Positions 33,861-41,176 of a DNA stretch of 64,000 bases are shown here, piece after piece (the stretch's first letter is position 1; each line of letters begins with the position of its first letter). Both the position numbers and the translations under genes were made by a program. The notes beneath the pieces were generated by a model. That model did no database searches. It saw only the letters and a list, made by a program, of their open reading frames with translations, and was not told the origin of the DNA. Source of the DNA: a virus. The stretch is from IMG/VR virus record IMGVR_UViG_3300040758_000214, positions 1 through 64,000 of that record, one strand, 5' to 3'.

Positions 33861-34433
33861 TCATAGTAATTTTAAATGCCCCGTTATTTTATCTATTTCT
33901 TCAGAATTAGCCGGACCAATTGTTATACAAGTATTAGTAGGAACACCATGGAACTCTGTAGTTCCATTATCGGTTATAAGAATACAAGGAAGATCAGCTA
34001 GTTTTGCTAAACTATATAATTTTAATAATTCAACTTCACTATCACATTGCAGGCATACTTTAGCAAAAGATTCTTCAAGCCATTCGACCATTTCTTTAGT
34101 TAACCTAAAAGTTACATCCACTTCTTTATAATCATTTTCGTCTATACTATTAATATATATTCTTTTTTTATCAATTATTCTCCGTGTAAAAATACCTAAA
34201 GCTGCATGTTGCCCTTGTGAATTTTCCTTCCCACGTCTCATTTTAAGATCTTTGCGGATTACAGTTACCATCTTAATATCATAATGATTTTTATTAACTA
34301 ATTCACATTTAGCATCTTTATCCATTGGACATTTATTACATTCTCCATCCTGAAAAAGATGAGGCTTAGATCCTCCACAATTAATTGCTTCATCACATTT
34401 CAATCGTTTGTTACATTGATATAAATCAGTCAT
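33861..34433 (-). CDS. pth2: PTH2-type peptidyl-tRNA hydrolase with Cys-rich N-terminus
   Basis: The core (about 55-190) has VIRKDLKMRRGK, SQGQHAALG, then ITDNGTTEFHGVPT and ITIGP, the layout of Pth2/Bit1 enzymes common in archaea and eukaryotes and unlike bacterial Pth. Such enzymes free tRNA from peptidyl-tRNA released by stalled ribosomes. About 50 extra N-terminal residues hold six Cys (CNKRLKC, NCGG, CNKCP, KCEL), perhaps a zinc or iron-sulfur module. It is found with CCA-adding, RtcB and Thg1 genes in the same genome. Confidence 0.85.
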   Translation of the reverse strand: MTDLYQCNKRLKCDEAINCGGSKPHLFQDGECNKCPMDKDAKCELVNKNHYDIKMVTVIRKDLKMRRGKENSQGQHAALGIFTRRIIDKKRIYINSIDENDYKEVDVTFRLTKEMVEWLEESFAKVCLQCDSEVELLKLYSLAKLADLPCILITDNGTTEFHGVPTNTCITIGPANSEEIDKITGHLKLL

Positions 34434-34435
34434 AA

Positions 34436-34588
34436 TTAATTATCCTTTACTAAATTTTTATTTAAAGTCTTACGATACATTCCTTTAATTTTATGACTGG
34501 AATTCATCCATATTCTTTTTCCTTGTTTAAAATTTATTGTAGTTCCACCCCATATTTTTCTAATTAATTTAACAGATCTTCCTCTCAT
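34436..34588 (-). CDS. Small basic protein, 50 aa
   Basis: The ATG at 34588 after AAGGAGA opens MRGRSVKLIRKIWGG to VKDN. It is highly basic, so RNA or DNA binding is possible. It lies upstream of the PTH2 gene with a 2-nt gap. Confidence 0.58.
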   Translation of the reverse strand: MRGRSVKLIRKIWGGTTINFKQGKRIWMNSSHKIKGMYRKTLNKNLVKDN

Positions 34589-34606
34589 GGTATTCTCCTT
34601 TTCAGT

Positions 34607-34831
34607 TTAATAAATGTGTTCACCATCATTTAACTCATCACATGGCAATTCTTCTTGAAATGTATCTAATTTTTTAGTTGATATAAAAGCAGAACCATGA
34701 CTATGATTAAAACAATGTAAATGAGCTTTTAATTTAGCAATTAAATAAAAGTGACTTTGTCCTACTAACCGAGTATGATCTTTTCCCCACCTGTCATAAA
34801 AAGGAGTTAAATCTCCATATACATAATACAT
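34607..34831 (-). CDS. Hypothetical protein, 74 aa
   Basis: A short aromatic- and His-rich protein (HLHCFNHSHGSAF) with possible metal ligands. AGGAGA precedes the ATG. It is unclassified. Confidence 0.6.
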   Translation of the reverse strand: MYYVYGDLTPFYDRWGKDHTRLVGQSHFYLIAKLKAHLHCFNHSHGSAFISTKKLDTFQEELPCDELNDGEHIY

Positions 34832-34833
34832 AT

Positions 34834-35160
34834 TTAATCTCCTAATAGATAGATTTCTAAATCATAATCATCTACAAAACCACTTTCCCAATCTCTAGAT
34901 ATGTTTACCATACGAACTGAATAAAGTTTCTCATTTTCTATTTCTGGAAATATAACATTTCCACATGCAATACTTTCATTTATATCATCCATTAACCACA
35001 TACAATTAGAACATCCAGGACAAGATTGTCTTTTTAATAATCTTATCCCTTGTCTTAATTCCACTCTATTTTTAACTTTGAATAAACTTTTATAACCTTT
35101 GAAAACTAATCCAATACATGAATTAGAAACTACAGTTACATCAAATATTAAATTATCCAT
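34834..35160 (-). CDS. Divergent Cys-knuckle-like protein, 108 aa
   Basis: The ATG at 35160 with AGGAT upstream avoids a long overlap with the next gene. CPGCSNCMWLMDDINESIAC has the CxxC...C frame of the K family, with DD-I in place of DEL. It is longer than K1-K8, with an N-terminal beta-rich part (FDVTVVSNSCIGLVFKGYK). Confidence 0.58.
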   Translation of the reverse strand: MDNLIFDVTVVSNSCIGLVFKGYKSLFKVKNRVELRQGIRLLKRQSCPGCSNCMWLMDDINESIACGNVIFPEIENEKLYSVRMVNISRDWESGFVDDYDLEIYLLGD

Positions 35161-35164
35161 AAAT

Positions 35165-35320
35165 TTATCCTGTAATAAATAGTGATTTAACTTGACTTTG
35201 ATGTAATTGAATAGTTTCATCTACATCTAATCTCAAATCATAGCTCATTAATATTTCTTCTTCTGTTTCTAAAAATTCAGGAATTATTAAATAAATAAGA
35301 GATTCATTATTCTTGTTCAT
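35165..35320 (-). CDS. Small acidic protein, 51 aa
   Basis: The ATG at 35320 after AAGGAGAA opens MNKNNESLIYLIIPEF, then an acidic stretch ETEEEILMSYD. Its stop lies 4 nt before the next start. It is unclassified. Confidence 0.55.
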   Translation of the reverse strand: MNKNNESLIYLIIPEFLETEEEILMSYDLRLDVDETIQLHQSQVKSLFITG

Positions 35321-35340
35321 GTTATATTCTCCTTATAGGT

Positions 35341-35586
35341 TTAATCCCAACCTCTTTCTTTGGGAATTAATTTAACTATTTCTTTTAAGTTTATAGCAAA
35401 TGACCCTTCAATAGTTAAGGTATATTTGTCATCATTTAAATTAGTCCATGAAAAGTTAACATTTCCTTCACTTATTAATTCATTTACTAAATTTATTAAT
35501 CTCTTATGATCTTTTATTTTAATTTCAAGTTTAAAATCAAGAGGCGAATCTGTTACACTCTTATCCGTAGATTTAGATTTTGACAT
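35341..35586 (-). CDS. Hypothetical protein, 81 aa
   Basis: The N-terminal 20 residues are Ser/Lys-rich and likely disordered. The rest has strand-helix patterning (LDFKLEIKIKDHKRLINLVNEL). Its start overlaps the stop of the YkgJ-like gene. It is unclassified. Confidence 0.58.
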   Translation of the reverse strand: MSKSKSTDKSVTDSPLDFKLEIKIKDHKRLINLVNELISEGNVNFSWTNLNDDKYTLTIEGSFAINLKEIVKLIPKERGWD

Positions 35587-35863
35587 TATTATTTTCCTTT
35601 TTTAAAATGTATTCACCCATTCTACAATTAGTATTTTTACTTTGTTCAATTTGGCCATGAGAATAACACGGAGTTTTCTTATACCATTTATAATCATGGA
35701 TTCTACATGAATAATTCCCAGGTTTATCTCCTATTAAATGTTTACATGCAACTCTTTCACCTGAATGAAATGTAATATTATCTTTCTTAAGTCCTTTTTC
35801 TGGATCATTAACTATCATTACACATAAATTTATACAACAATATCCACATCTTAGACATATCAT
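35573..35863 (-). CDS. YkgJ-like Cys-cluster protein, 96 aa
   Basis: The start at 35863 after GGAGGATATA is used; a frame four codons longer is possible. The N-terminal CLRCGYCCINLC and later ACKHL, CRIHDYKWYKKTPC and CRMG match the YkgJ-type pattern thought to bind an iron-sulfur or zinc cluster. The function of the family is not established. Confidence 0.75.
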   Translation of the reverse strand: MICLRCGYCCINLCVMIVNDPEKGLKKDNITFHSGERVACKHLIGDKPGNYSCRIHDYKWYKKTPCYSHGQIEQSKNTNCRMGEYILKKENNNVKI

Positions 35864-35917
35864 TATATCCTCCATGCTTTATATTTTTCATCTAGTTCTT
35901 TGAATGATTGATAATCA

Positions 35918-36160
35918 CTATGGATTTGATAAGTTAATGCTCTGAGATATATAATTAATGACTTTTTCACAACATTTTTCATGAATGATACAATTTGGAA
36001 ACATAACATAATTATTAAATACTAAATAAATTGTTTCTCCTTCTTTAATAATATTATTACATAAAGGACAATAATATTTCGCATTATAAGGAACTTTACA
36101 TGAAACCATTTTTTTATACATACAAAATGATCCATCTTCAAATTTAACAGTTTCTGTCAT
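35918..36160 (-). CDS. Zinc-ribbon-like protein, 80 aa
   Basis: YCPLCNNIIKEG and a later IIHEKCCEKV give a C-x2-C...H-x2-C type metal site with a short loop. The site holds most of the protein, with hydrophobic strands between. It is unclassified. Confidence 0.62.
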   Translation of the reverse strand: MTETVKFEDGSFCMYKKMVSCKVPYNAKYYCPLCNNIIKEGETIYLVFNNYVMFPNCIIHEKCCEKVINYISQSINLSNP

Positions 36161-36175
36161 AAATTGGTCCTTTTT

Positions 36176-36262
36176 TTATAAATAGAGTATCACAATTACT
36201 ATAAGTGTTTGTATAATCATAAATGATAAACCAAGTCCTTGAATTCCAATATTTTCAAACAT
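36176..36262 (-). CDS. Single-helix membrane micro-protein, 28 aa
   Basis: AAGGAGA precedes the ATG at 36262. The 28 residues are mostly one hydrophobic helix (SFMIIQTLIVIVILYL). It is one of several such micro-proteins in this operon. Confidence 0.48.
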   Translation of the reverse strand: MFENIGIQGLGLSFMIIQTLIVIVILYL

Positions 36263-36273
36263 TATTTCTCTCC

Positions 36274-36660
36274 TTATTTAAAAAATCTCCAAAATTCTTC
36301 TGGTTCGAATTTTTCAGCCATTCTCACTTGTTCTTTAGCTTCTTTAATTTGTTTATTCATTACCTTTTTATCACCTTCTAAAATATCTTTTCTTACATCT
36401 TCTATTGTGGATCCAACAAAAGCTCCAGTTTCACTTTCTGCAACATAAGTTTTTCCTTTAGGTGATATAATCAAGTAACCTTTCTTTCCTTTTCCTAAAT
36501 CAAAGATTTGATTGTCATTAATTTCTATTTCAGTTTTAATTGGTCGATGAACTTTTCCGCCCATAGTAAAAGGAAAATAACCAATTGACCAGATTGTAAT
36601 TTTCTTTTTTTCATTACCATGCATTGGTTCGAAACATGTTCCAGAATAATCTACACTCAT
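36274..36660 (-). CDS. Hypothetical protein, 128 aa
   Basis: The ATG at 36660 has AAAGGAT upstream. A beta-rich first part (YLIISPKGKTYVAESETG) is followed by a charged helical C-terminus (MNKQIKEAKEQVRMAEKF). It looks soluble; no family was recognised. Confidence 0.6.
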   Translation of the reverse strand: MSVDYSGTCFEPMHGNEKKKITIWSIGYFPFTMGGKVHRPIKTEIEINDNQIFDLGKGKKGYLIISPKGKTYVAESETGAFVGSTIEDVRKDILEGDKKVMNKQIKEAKEQVRMAEKFEPEEFWRFFK

Positions 36661-36677
36661 AATTAATCCTTTCAATT

Positions 36678-36977
36678 TTAAAATGGTAATTCTTTAATAA
36701 ATAAAATACTCACCTTGTCAGAATTTGTATCTTTAGCAATTTTATTTCTCATCCATTCAAAATCTTCATAATTTTTAATTAATATATCTTTTTCTTTACC
36801 TGTTCTTGATATAATAACATTATGGTATTTAAATTTAGTACTTCCATTATTTTGTGAAATATAAGTAATCAAATATTTTTTAGTTACTTCTTGATTCGAT
36901 GAATAAATTGCTAAACTTAAAAATAAAAATATTAGTAAGAATACACAACATATTGCTATTAACTCTATTTTTTTCAT
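36678..36977 (-). CDS. Membrane-anchored protein, 99 aa
   Basis: One hydrophobic helix near the N-terminus (IELIAICCVFLLIFLFLSLAI) with a positive MKK start suggests an N-in anchor. The remaining 75 residues are polar and probably periplasmic. It is unclassified. Confidence 0.6.
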   Translation of the reverse strand: MKKIELIAICCVFLLIFLFLSLAIYSSNQEVTKKYLITYISQNNGSTKFKYHNVIISRTGKEKDILIKNYEDFEWMRNKIAKDTNSDKVSILFIKELPF

Positions 36978-36995
36978 ATATTCCTTTCTTTATTC

Positions 36996-37826
36996 CTATT
37001 CCATAATCACATAAGGTTTGGATTGTTCAAGAAATCTTAGAACTTTTATTAAATCAAATTTTTCATTACTATGTGATCTTACTAAGGTTTCTACATCAAT
37101 CCACATTTTCAAATCTTTTATAACAGACCAATTAATATCTTGACTTTTAAGCTTAGCCATTTTTTCTAGTAAACTATAAAAATTATTTACAACCTTTGAT
37201 ATTTTTTCTAATTCACCATTTACATTATCAGGAGATAATCCACCTGCAAATCCTATTGGCATTGTTGTTGAAATTAAGTTACCATTTGAATCCATTGGTA
37301 ACTTCCATTCAACAGGAAGTATTCCTGCTCCATGAGATAAATCATACAAAGCTGAAACATTTAGATTTTTATTTAATGCTGCAATCAATGGTTCATTATT
37401 AGCTTCATCAAATTGAAATATTATTTGTTGACTAATTGTATTAACTGCTTTTATAATTTGTGAAAATCTATCAATATTACAATTATGTTTCACTCCATGT
37501 GTGTTTAATTGCCATCTATTTGCAATAAGACTAAAATTTCTTGGAACATCTAAGCTGATCCATCTTCCTAAGAATATTTGTTCAACCCATTCTCCGCATA
37601 AATGACCTGACACATTAATTGCTTTTTCAGATTCTAAACATAACTCAGAAAACTCTTCTATCCATTTTGTTGAGGGGAATCTTCTTCTATATCTGGTTGA
37701 ATTTTTTGATTGTAAGATTCCCCATTCAACATATGGAAATTCTCCAGAAATTTGTATTAAATCTTTTGGATTTATAGAGTCATCAGCTCCTGTGATTGTA
37801 ACCTTATTTAAAAATTGTTTATTCAT
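36996..37826 (-). CDS. TIM-barrel protein resembling PRAI-like enzymes
   Basis: Motifs VTITGADDSI, FPYVEWGIL, INVSGHLCGEWV and GFAGGLSPDNV fit the beta-alpha barrel of phosphoribosylanthranilate isomerase-like proteins, with the phosphate-binding GGLSPDNV near the C-terminal face. No other tryptophan or purine genes are nearby, so a generic sugar-phosphate isomerase role is inferred. The length of 276 is normal for one barrel. Confidence 0.7.
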   Translation of the reverse strand: MNKQFLNKVTITGADDSINPKDLIQISGEFPYVEWGILQSKNSTRYRRRFPSTKWIEEFSELCLESEKAINVSGHLCGEWVEQIFLGRWISLDVPRNFSLIANRWQLNTHGVKHNCNIDRFSQIIKAVNTISQQIIFQFDEANNEPLIAALNKNLNVSALYDLSHGAGILPVEWKLPMDSNGNLISTTMPIGFAGGLSPDNVNGELEKISKVVNNFYSLLEKMAKLKSQDINWSVIKDLKMWIDVETLVRSHSNEKFDLIKVLRFLEQSKPYVIME

Positions 37827-37839
37827 TTATTTATCCTTT

Positions 37840-37938
37840 TCAAAAATATTTACAAAATAAATATCCACAAATACATATACCAATACATACACTTATACAC
37901 TCTAATAAATGTTGTAAATTAGGCCCTATTTCTATCAT
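37840..37938 (-). CDS. Cys-rich membrane micro-protein, 32 aa
   Basis: GGGAGA precedes the ATG at 37938, which overlaps the previous stop (ATGA). The peptide is hydrophobic with five Cys in about 17 residues (ECISVCIGICICGYLFC). Such a Cys-rich transmembrane helix is unusual. Confidence 0.5.
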   Translation of the reverse strand: MIEIGPNLQHLLECISVCIGICICGYLFCKYF

Positions 37939-38204
37939 CTTTTATTCTCCCTTTCAGTAAATAATTCACATCCTCCATGATGATGAGAAATCATTCCGTT
38001 ATTATTCAATTCTATATTATGCTCTACAATACAACAATATATTCTGGTTGTGTGAGTACATCTATTATTATCAATCCAAGGATGAGAAAATAACTCAATA
38101 AGACTTGAGCATATACAACAACATTCTTCTCCCATACTTGTATTTTTTAATTCATTTAATCCAATATGGCATACAGAATTATCTTCTACTCTATAATCAA
38201 TCAT
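37935..38204 (-). CDS. Cys-rich protein, 89 aa
   Basis: Seven or more Cys, including GEECCCICSS and IYCCIVEHN, and several His in the second half (SHHHGGCELF). It probably binds two metals. It resembles but does not match the K family. It lies next to the inserted GIY-YIG gene. Confidence 0.6.
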   Translation of the reverse strand: MIDYRVEDNSVCHIGLNELKNTSMGEECCCICSSLIELFSHPWIDNNRCTHTTRIYCCIVEHNIELNNNGMISHHHGGCELFTERENKR

Positions 38205-38230
38205 TAGATTTCCTTTCTCGATACTTTTTA

Positions 38231-38240
38231 TTTAGAACAA
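38231..38240 (+). promoter_or_regulatory. TTAGAACA-type motif P2
   Basis: TTTAGAACAA is followed by ATATTAAAGGAG, 28 nt before the ATG of the homing endonuclease gene. Confidence 0.45.
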
Positions 38241-38259
38241 ATATTAAAGGAGACTTAGA

Positions 38260-39051
38260 ATGAAACATACAATATATCAAGTAACAAATTTAATTGATAA
38301 TAAAATTTATATAGGTAAACATAGTACTAATAATATTAATGATTCTTACTTAGGATCAGGTGAATATTTGAATCGAGCAATTAAAAAATATGGCAAAGAA
38401 AATTTTAAAAAAGAAATTCTTTATATTTTTGATACAGAAGAAGAATCATTATTAAAAGAAATGGAAATAGTCAATAAAGAATTTGTATCTAGAAAAGATA
38501 CCTATAATGTAACATTAGGTGGTCGGGGTTCATTTTTTCATTTAAAAGGAATTCCAAAATCAGAAGAAACTAGAAAGAAAATAGGTGATTCATTCCGAGG
38601 AATTCCTAGACCTAAGGAAATTGGTGATAAAATAAAAGCTTCATTAACTGGTAGAAAAAGATCAGAAGAAACCAAAGAAAAACTTAGAAAACCTAAATCA
38701 GAAGAACATAAATTAAAAATGTCAATTAATAGAAAGAATATGAATTTAACTGGAGAAAGAAATCCATTTTTTAATAAACAACATTCTGAAGAATCTAAAA
38801 TTAAAATTGGGAATAGAGATTATTCCAAACAAAGTGGTAAAACCCATTATTTATCTAAAACTTATTTATTAATTTCTCCAAAGAATGAAGAATTTATTTT
38901 ATATGGAGGAGAAGTATCTAAATTCTGTAAATCAAATAAGTTGAGTGAGTCATTGCTTAGAAAGAATATAAATAAATCAGTTAAAATTAAAAATATCCAT
39001 AATTGTAAATATCCAAATACAGAAGGATATTCTTTAAATGTGATGGTCTAA
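38260..39051 (+). CDS. GIY-YIG homing endonuclease with NUMOD-like repeats
   Basis: The N-terminus reads IYQVTNLIDNKIYIGKHS, a GIY-YIG pattern with the second half YIG intact. Gly/Leu GSGEYLNRAIKKYG follows, then Lys/Arg-rich GIPKSEETRKKIG-type repeats like NUMOD3 DNA-binding elements. It is the only rightward gene in a 17-kb leftward block and overlaps the end of the phosphoesterase gene by 18 nt. A mobile insertion between genes is likely. It has its own promoter-like motif. Confidence 0.88.
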   Translation: MKHTIYQVTNLIDNKIYIGKHSTNNINDSYLGSGEYLNRAIKKYGKENFKKEILYIFDTEEESLLKEMEIVNKEFVSRKDTYNVTLGGRGSFFHLKGIPKSEETRKKIGDSFRGIPRPKEIGDKIKASLTGRKRSEETKEKLRKPKSEEHKLKMSINRKNMNLTGERNPFFNKQHSEESKIKIGNRDYSKQSGKTHYLSKTYLLISPKNEEFILYGGEVSKFCKSNKLSESLLRKNINKSVKIKNIHNCKYPNTEGYSLNVMV

Positions 39052-39546
39052 AATAGGTTTATCTTTTAATTTAGCTATAATTTGTTCAAAAGAAAAAGGA
39101 TAATAATTATTACAATCTACACCAACATCCATTGATTTACCAATTCCCTCCAATTGACCATGACTATGACCATAGGTATGAATTGATCCATAGTGTGATC
39201 TATTCCAAACTCTATGCGCATAGTGAGACATATAAATATATTGATCATTAATTTTTGTAAAATAAGTATCTTTTACGAATTGAAATCCTGCAGTATAAAC
39301 ATCTTTGGAATCATGATTTCCTAATATGAGGATCCAACATCCCGACAATCTTTGTAAATATTTTTTAGGATCTTTCCATGCAAAATCCCCAAGACAATAT
39401 ACTATATCGTTAGATTTAATCATTGAATTATAGTTTTGTATAAGTGTTTCATCATGTTCTTCTATTGTATCAAATGGGCGACAATGATGCTTAATTATTA
39501 AGTTAGAGTGTCCCATGTGACAATCTGATGTGAACCATGTATTCAT
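39034..39546 (-). CDS. Calcineurin-like metallophosphoesterase 3
   Basis: The motifs SDCHMGHSN, CLGDFAW, LGNHDSKD and SHYAHRVW, then HTYGHSHGQ, complete the metal centre in a compact 170-residue domain. It is like small phage and bacterial phosphoesterases often called YmdB/YfcE-type. The substrate is unknown. The C-terminal end overlaps the GIY-YIG gene on the other strand. Confidence 0.85.
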   Translation of the reverse strand: MNTWFTSDCHMGHSNLIIKHHCRPFDTIEEHDETLIQNYNSMIKSNDIVYCLGDFAWKDPKKYLQRLSGCWILILGNHDSKDVYTAGFQFVKDTYFTKINDQYIYMSHYAHRVWNRSHYGSIHTYGHSHGQLEGIGKSMDVGVDCNNYYPFSFEQIIAKLKDKPILDHHI

Positions 39547-39713
39547 AAAATTGTTTTAACTCCTATTTCTAAACCACAATCTGGATTAGGACATTTATAG
39601 ACATTACATTTTAATTCTGGCTTATAATCTTTCTTTATCATCAAATGATGACATTTAGTGCAATCAGGATGTCCTTCTATCCATCGTATATCTTTCTTTT
39701 CAAATACTTTCAT
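39543..39713 (-). CDS. Zinc-ribbon protein, 56 aa
   Basis: Two Cys pairs, CTKCHH and CPNPDCG, plus KCNVYKC give a four-ligand zinc ribbon across almost the whole protein. It overlaps the phosphoesterase start by 4 nt (ATGA). Confidence 0.6.
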   Translation of the reverse strand: MKVFEKKDIRWIEGHPDCTKCHHLMIKKDYKPELKCNVYKCPNPDCGLEIGVKTIL

Positions 39714-40025
39714 TTATACATCCTCTGTAAAAAAGGTATTAATCCAACAAATTTTTCTTTGCATCATTCCTACTTGTGTTGGTAAATCTTGATCTCCCCA
39801 ATTATATAATGATTCCATAATGGAATCAAATGTTTCTACATCATCTACACTGTATTCAAAGTCTAATGCAATAATCTCTAAATCATTATCCCTTTCCTTT
39901 TCAAAGAAACTTGATTCTTTAATAACTTTAGCAATTCTTTTTCCAGCTTCTTTTACATCTATTTCATCACTTTCTAATTTTTTCCAAATATCTTTTATAT
40001 TTAATTCATATCGCCAATTTGCCAT
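39714..40025 (-). CDS. Hypothetical protein, 103 aa
   Basis: The ATG at 40025 follows AAAGGAAT. An acidic, helical protein with EVDVKEAGKRIAKV-like and FEYSVDDVETFDS segments. It has no Cys cluster or membrane helix and is unclassified. Confidence 0.6.
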   Translation of the reverse strand: MANWRYELNIKDIWKKLESDEIDVKEAGKRIAKVIKESSFFEKERDNDLEIIALDFEYSVDDVETFDSIMESLYNWGDQDLPTQVGMMQRKICWINTFFTEDV

Positions 40026-40086
40026 AATCATTCCTTTCTAAAATAAAGCAATTATTGAAATATACACTTTTCATTATTTTTATCAA

Positions 40087-40299
40087 TCATCTACATAACT
40101 TTTCTAATTCAAGTCTCATTTGTTGCCTGATTCGATTTCCATCTTTGCTATTGAATTTGAGATATTCTCTTACAAATTCTTTAAGGTTTGAAAGTTCTAA
40201 TTCTTTCTTTATTAGATCATCATAATCTTTTTGAGGGAGTATAATAAGATATTCTTTATTACTTACTCCTAGATCTTTACCTAAAATAGCTCCAATCAT
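40087..40299 (-). CDS. Hypothetical protein, 70 aa
   Basis: The ATG at 40299 overlaps the previous stop by 4 nt. A strand-like start (MIGAILGKDLG) and charged helical end (QQMRLELEKL). It is unclassified. Confidence 0.58.
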   Translation of the reverse strand: MIGAILGKDLGVSNKEYLIILPQKDYDDLIKKELELSNLKEFVREYLKFNSKDGNRIRQQMRLELEKLCR

Positions 40300-41012
40300 T
40301 TTATATTCCTCTCTATACATATTTGAGTTATAAATTCATCTTTATCTAAATTATAAGCAACCAAACATCCACACCCAACTTGAGATTTATAATTATTCAA
40401 GGCAGTAAAACATCCATTATCCAATCTTATATAATATTTTTCATGATTGATAATCTGATTAATAGGAGTTATTGTATGACCAACGATTAAAATTTTACCA
40501 CATAATTTAGATTCATCAATATTATTATTAGACATCCATAGATGATTACATTTCAAAAATCCTAGATTTGAATCTTCTATTATTCTTTTAATAGGATCAG
40601 TATATATAAAAGCTAATCCTCCATGAACTAAAATAATATCTTCTGCGATTAAATATAAAGGAAGATTTTTAATCCAAGAAATATAAAAATCAGGAATTTC
40701 TCCGCTAAAACTTTGTATTGTATTATATCCACCATTATCAATCCACCAACCTAATTCTTGAGTGTCCTTAGATTGATCATAATCACATACCTCTAATAGC
40801 ATTGATTCGTGATTACCCATAATAGATAGCCAATCATATCCTTCTAATTGTTTATTAATAATAAAGTCAAGGACGGCTTTACTATTAGGACCTCTATCAA
40901 TTAAGTCTCCAACAAATCTTACTGTATCTTCTTTAGACGGATTTATCTTTTCAATTAAGGCTTTAAGAGTTTCGATACATCCATGAACATCACCAATAAA
41001 AATACGATTCAT
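40296..41012 (-). CDS. PPP-family serine/threonine phosphatase-like enzyme
   Basis: Canonical PPP motifs are GDVHG (8-12), GDLIDRG, GNHES and HGGLAF, with a late GHTITP. This is the layout of bacteriophage lambda-type protein phosphatases. It could dephosphorylate host proteins or nucleotides (diadenosine polyphosphates); the substrate cannot be told from sequence. The length of 238 is close to lambda phosphatase (221). Confidence 0.88.
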   Translation of the reverse strand: MNRIFIGDVHGCIETLKALIEKINPSKEDTVRFVGDLIDRGPNSKAVLDFIINKQLEGYDWLSIMGNHESMLLEVCDYDQSKDTQELGWWIDNGGYNTIQSFSGEIPDFYISWIKNLPLYLIAEDIILVHGGLAFIYTDPIKRIIEDSNLGFLKCNHLWMSNNNIDESKLCGKILIVGHTITPINQIINHEKYYIRLDNGCFTALNNYKSQVGCGCLVAYNLDKDEFITQICIERNIK

Positions 41013-41014
41013 AT

Positions 41015-41176
41015 TTATCCTTTATAAAATTTAATAAGATGAACTAAAAATGTAACACCATAAAAAATTGAGGCAAATAAAATAGTATCTTTATAACGTC
41101 TTAGAACATTTAATTCCCACCATAAAAGAAAAAATATAGTTCCCCAAATAACAGAAATTGGTATATCAATTGACAT
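41015..41176 (-). CDS. Two-helix membrane protein, 53 aa
   Basis: The ATG at 41176 overlaps the end of the CCA-type gene. Two hydrophobic helices (ISVIWGTIFFLLWW and ILFASIFYGVTFLVHLI) are separated by a basic RRYKD loop, predicting both ends outside. Confidence 0.55.
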   Translation of the reverse strand: MSIDIPISVIWGTIFFLLWWELNVLRRYKDTILFASIFYGVTFLVHLIKFYKG

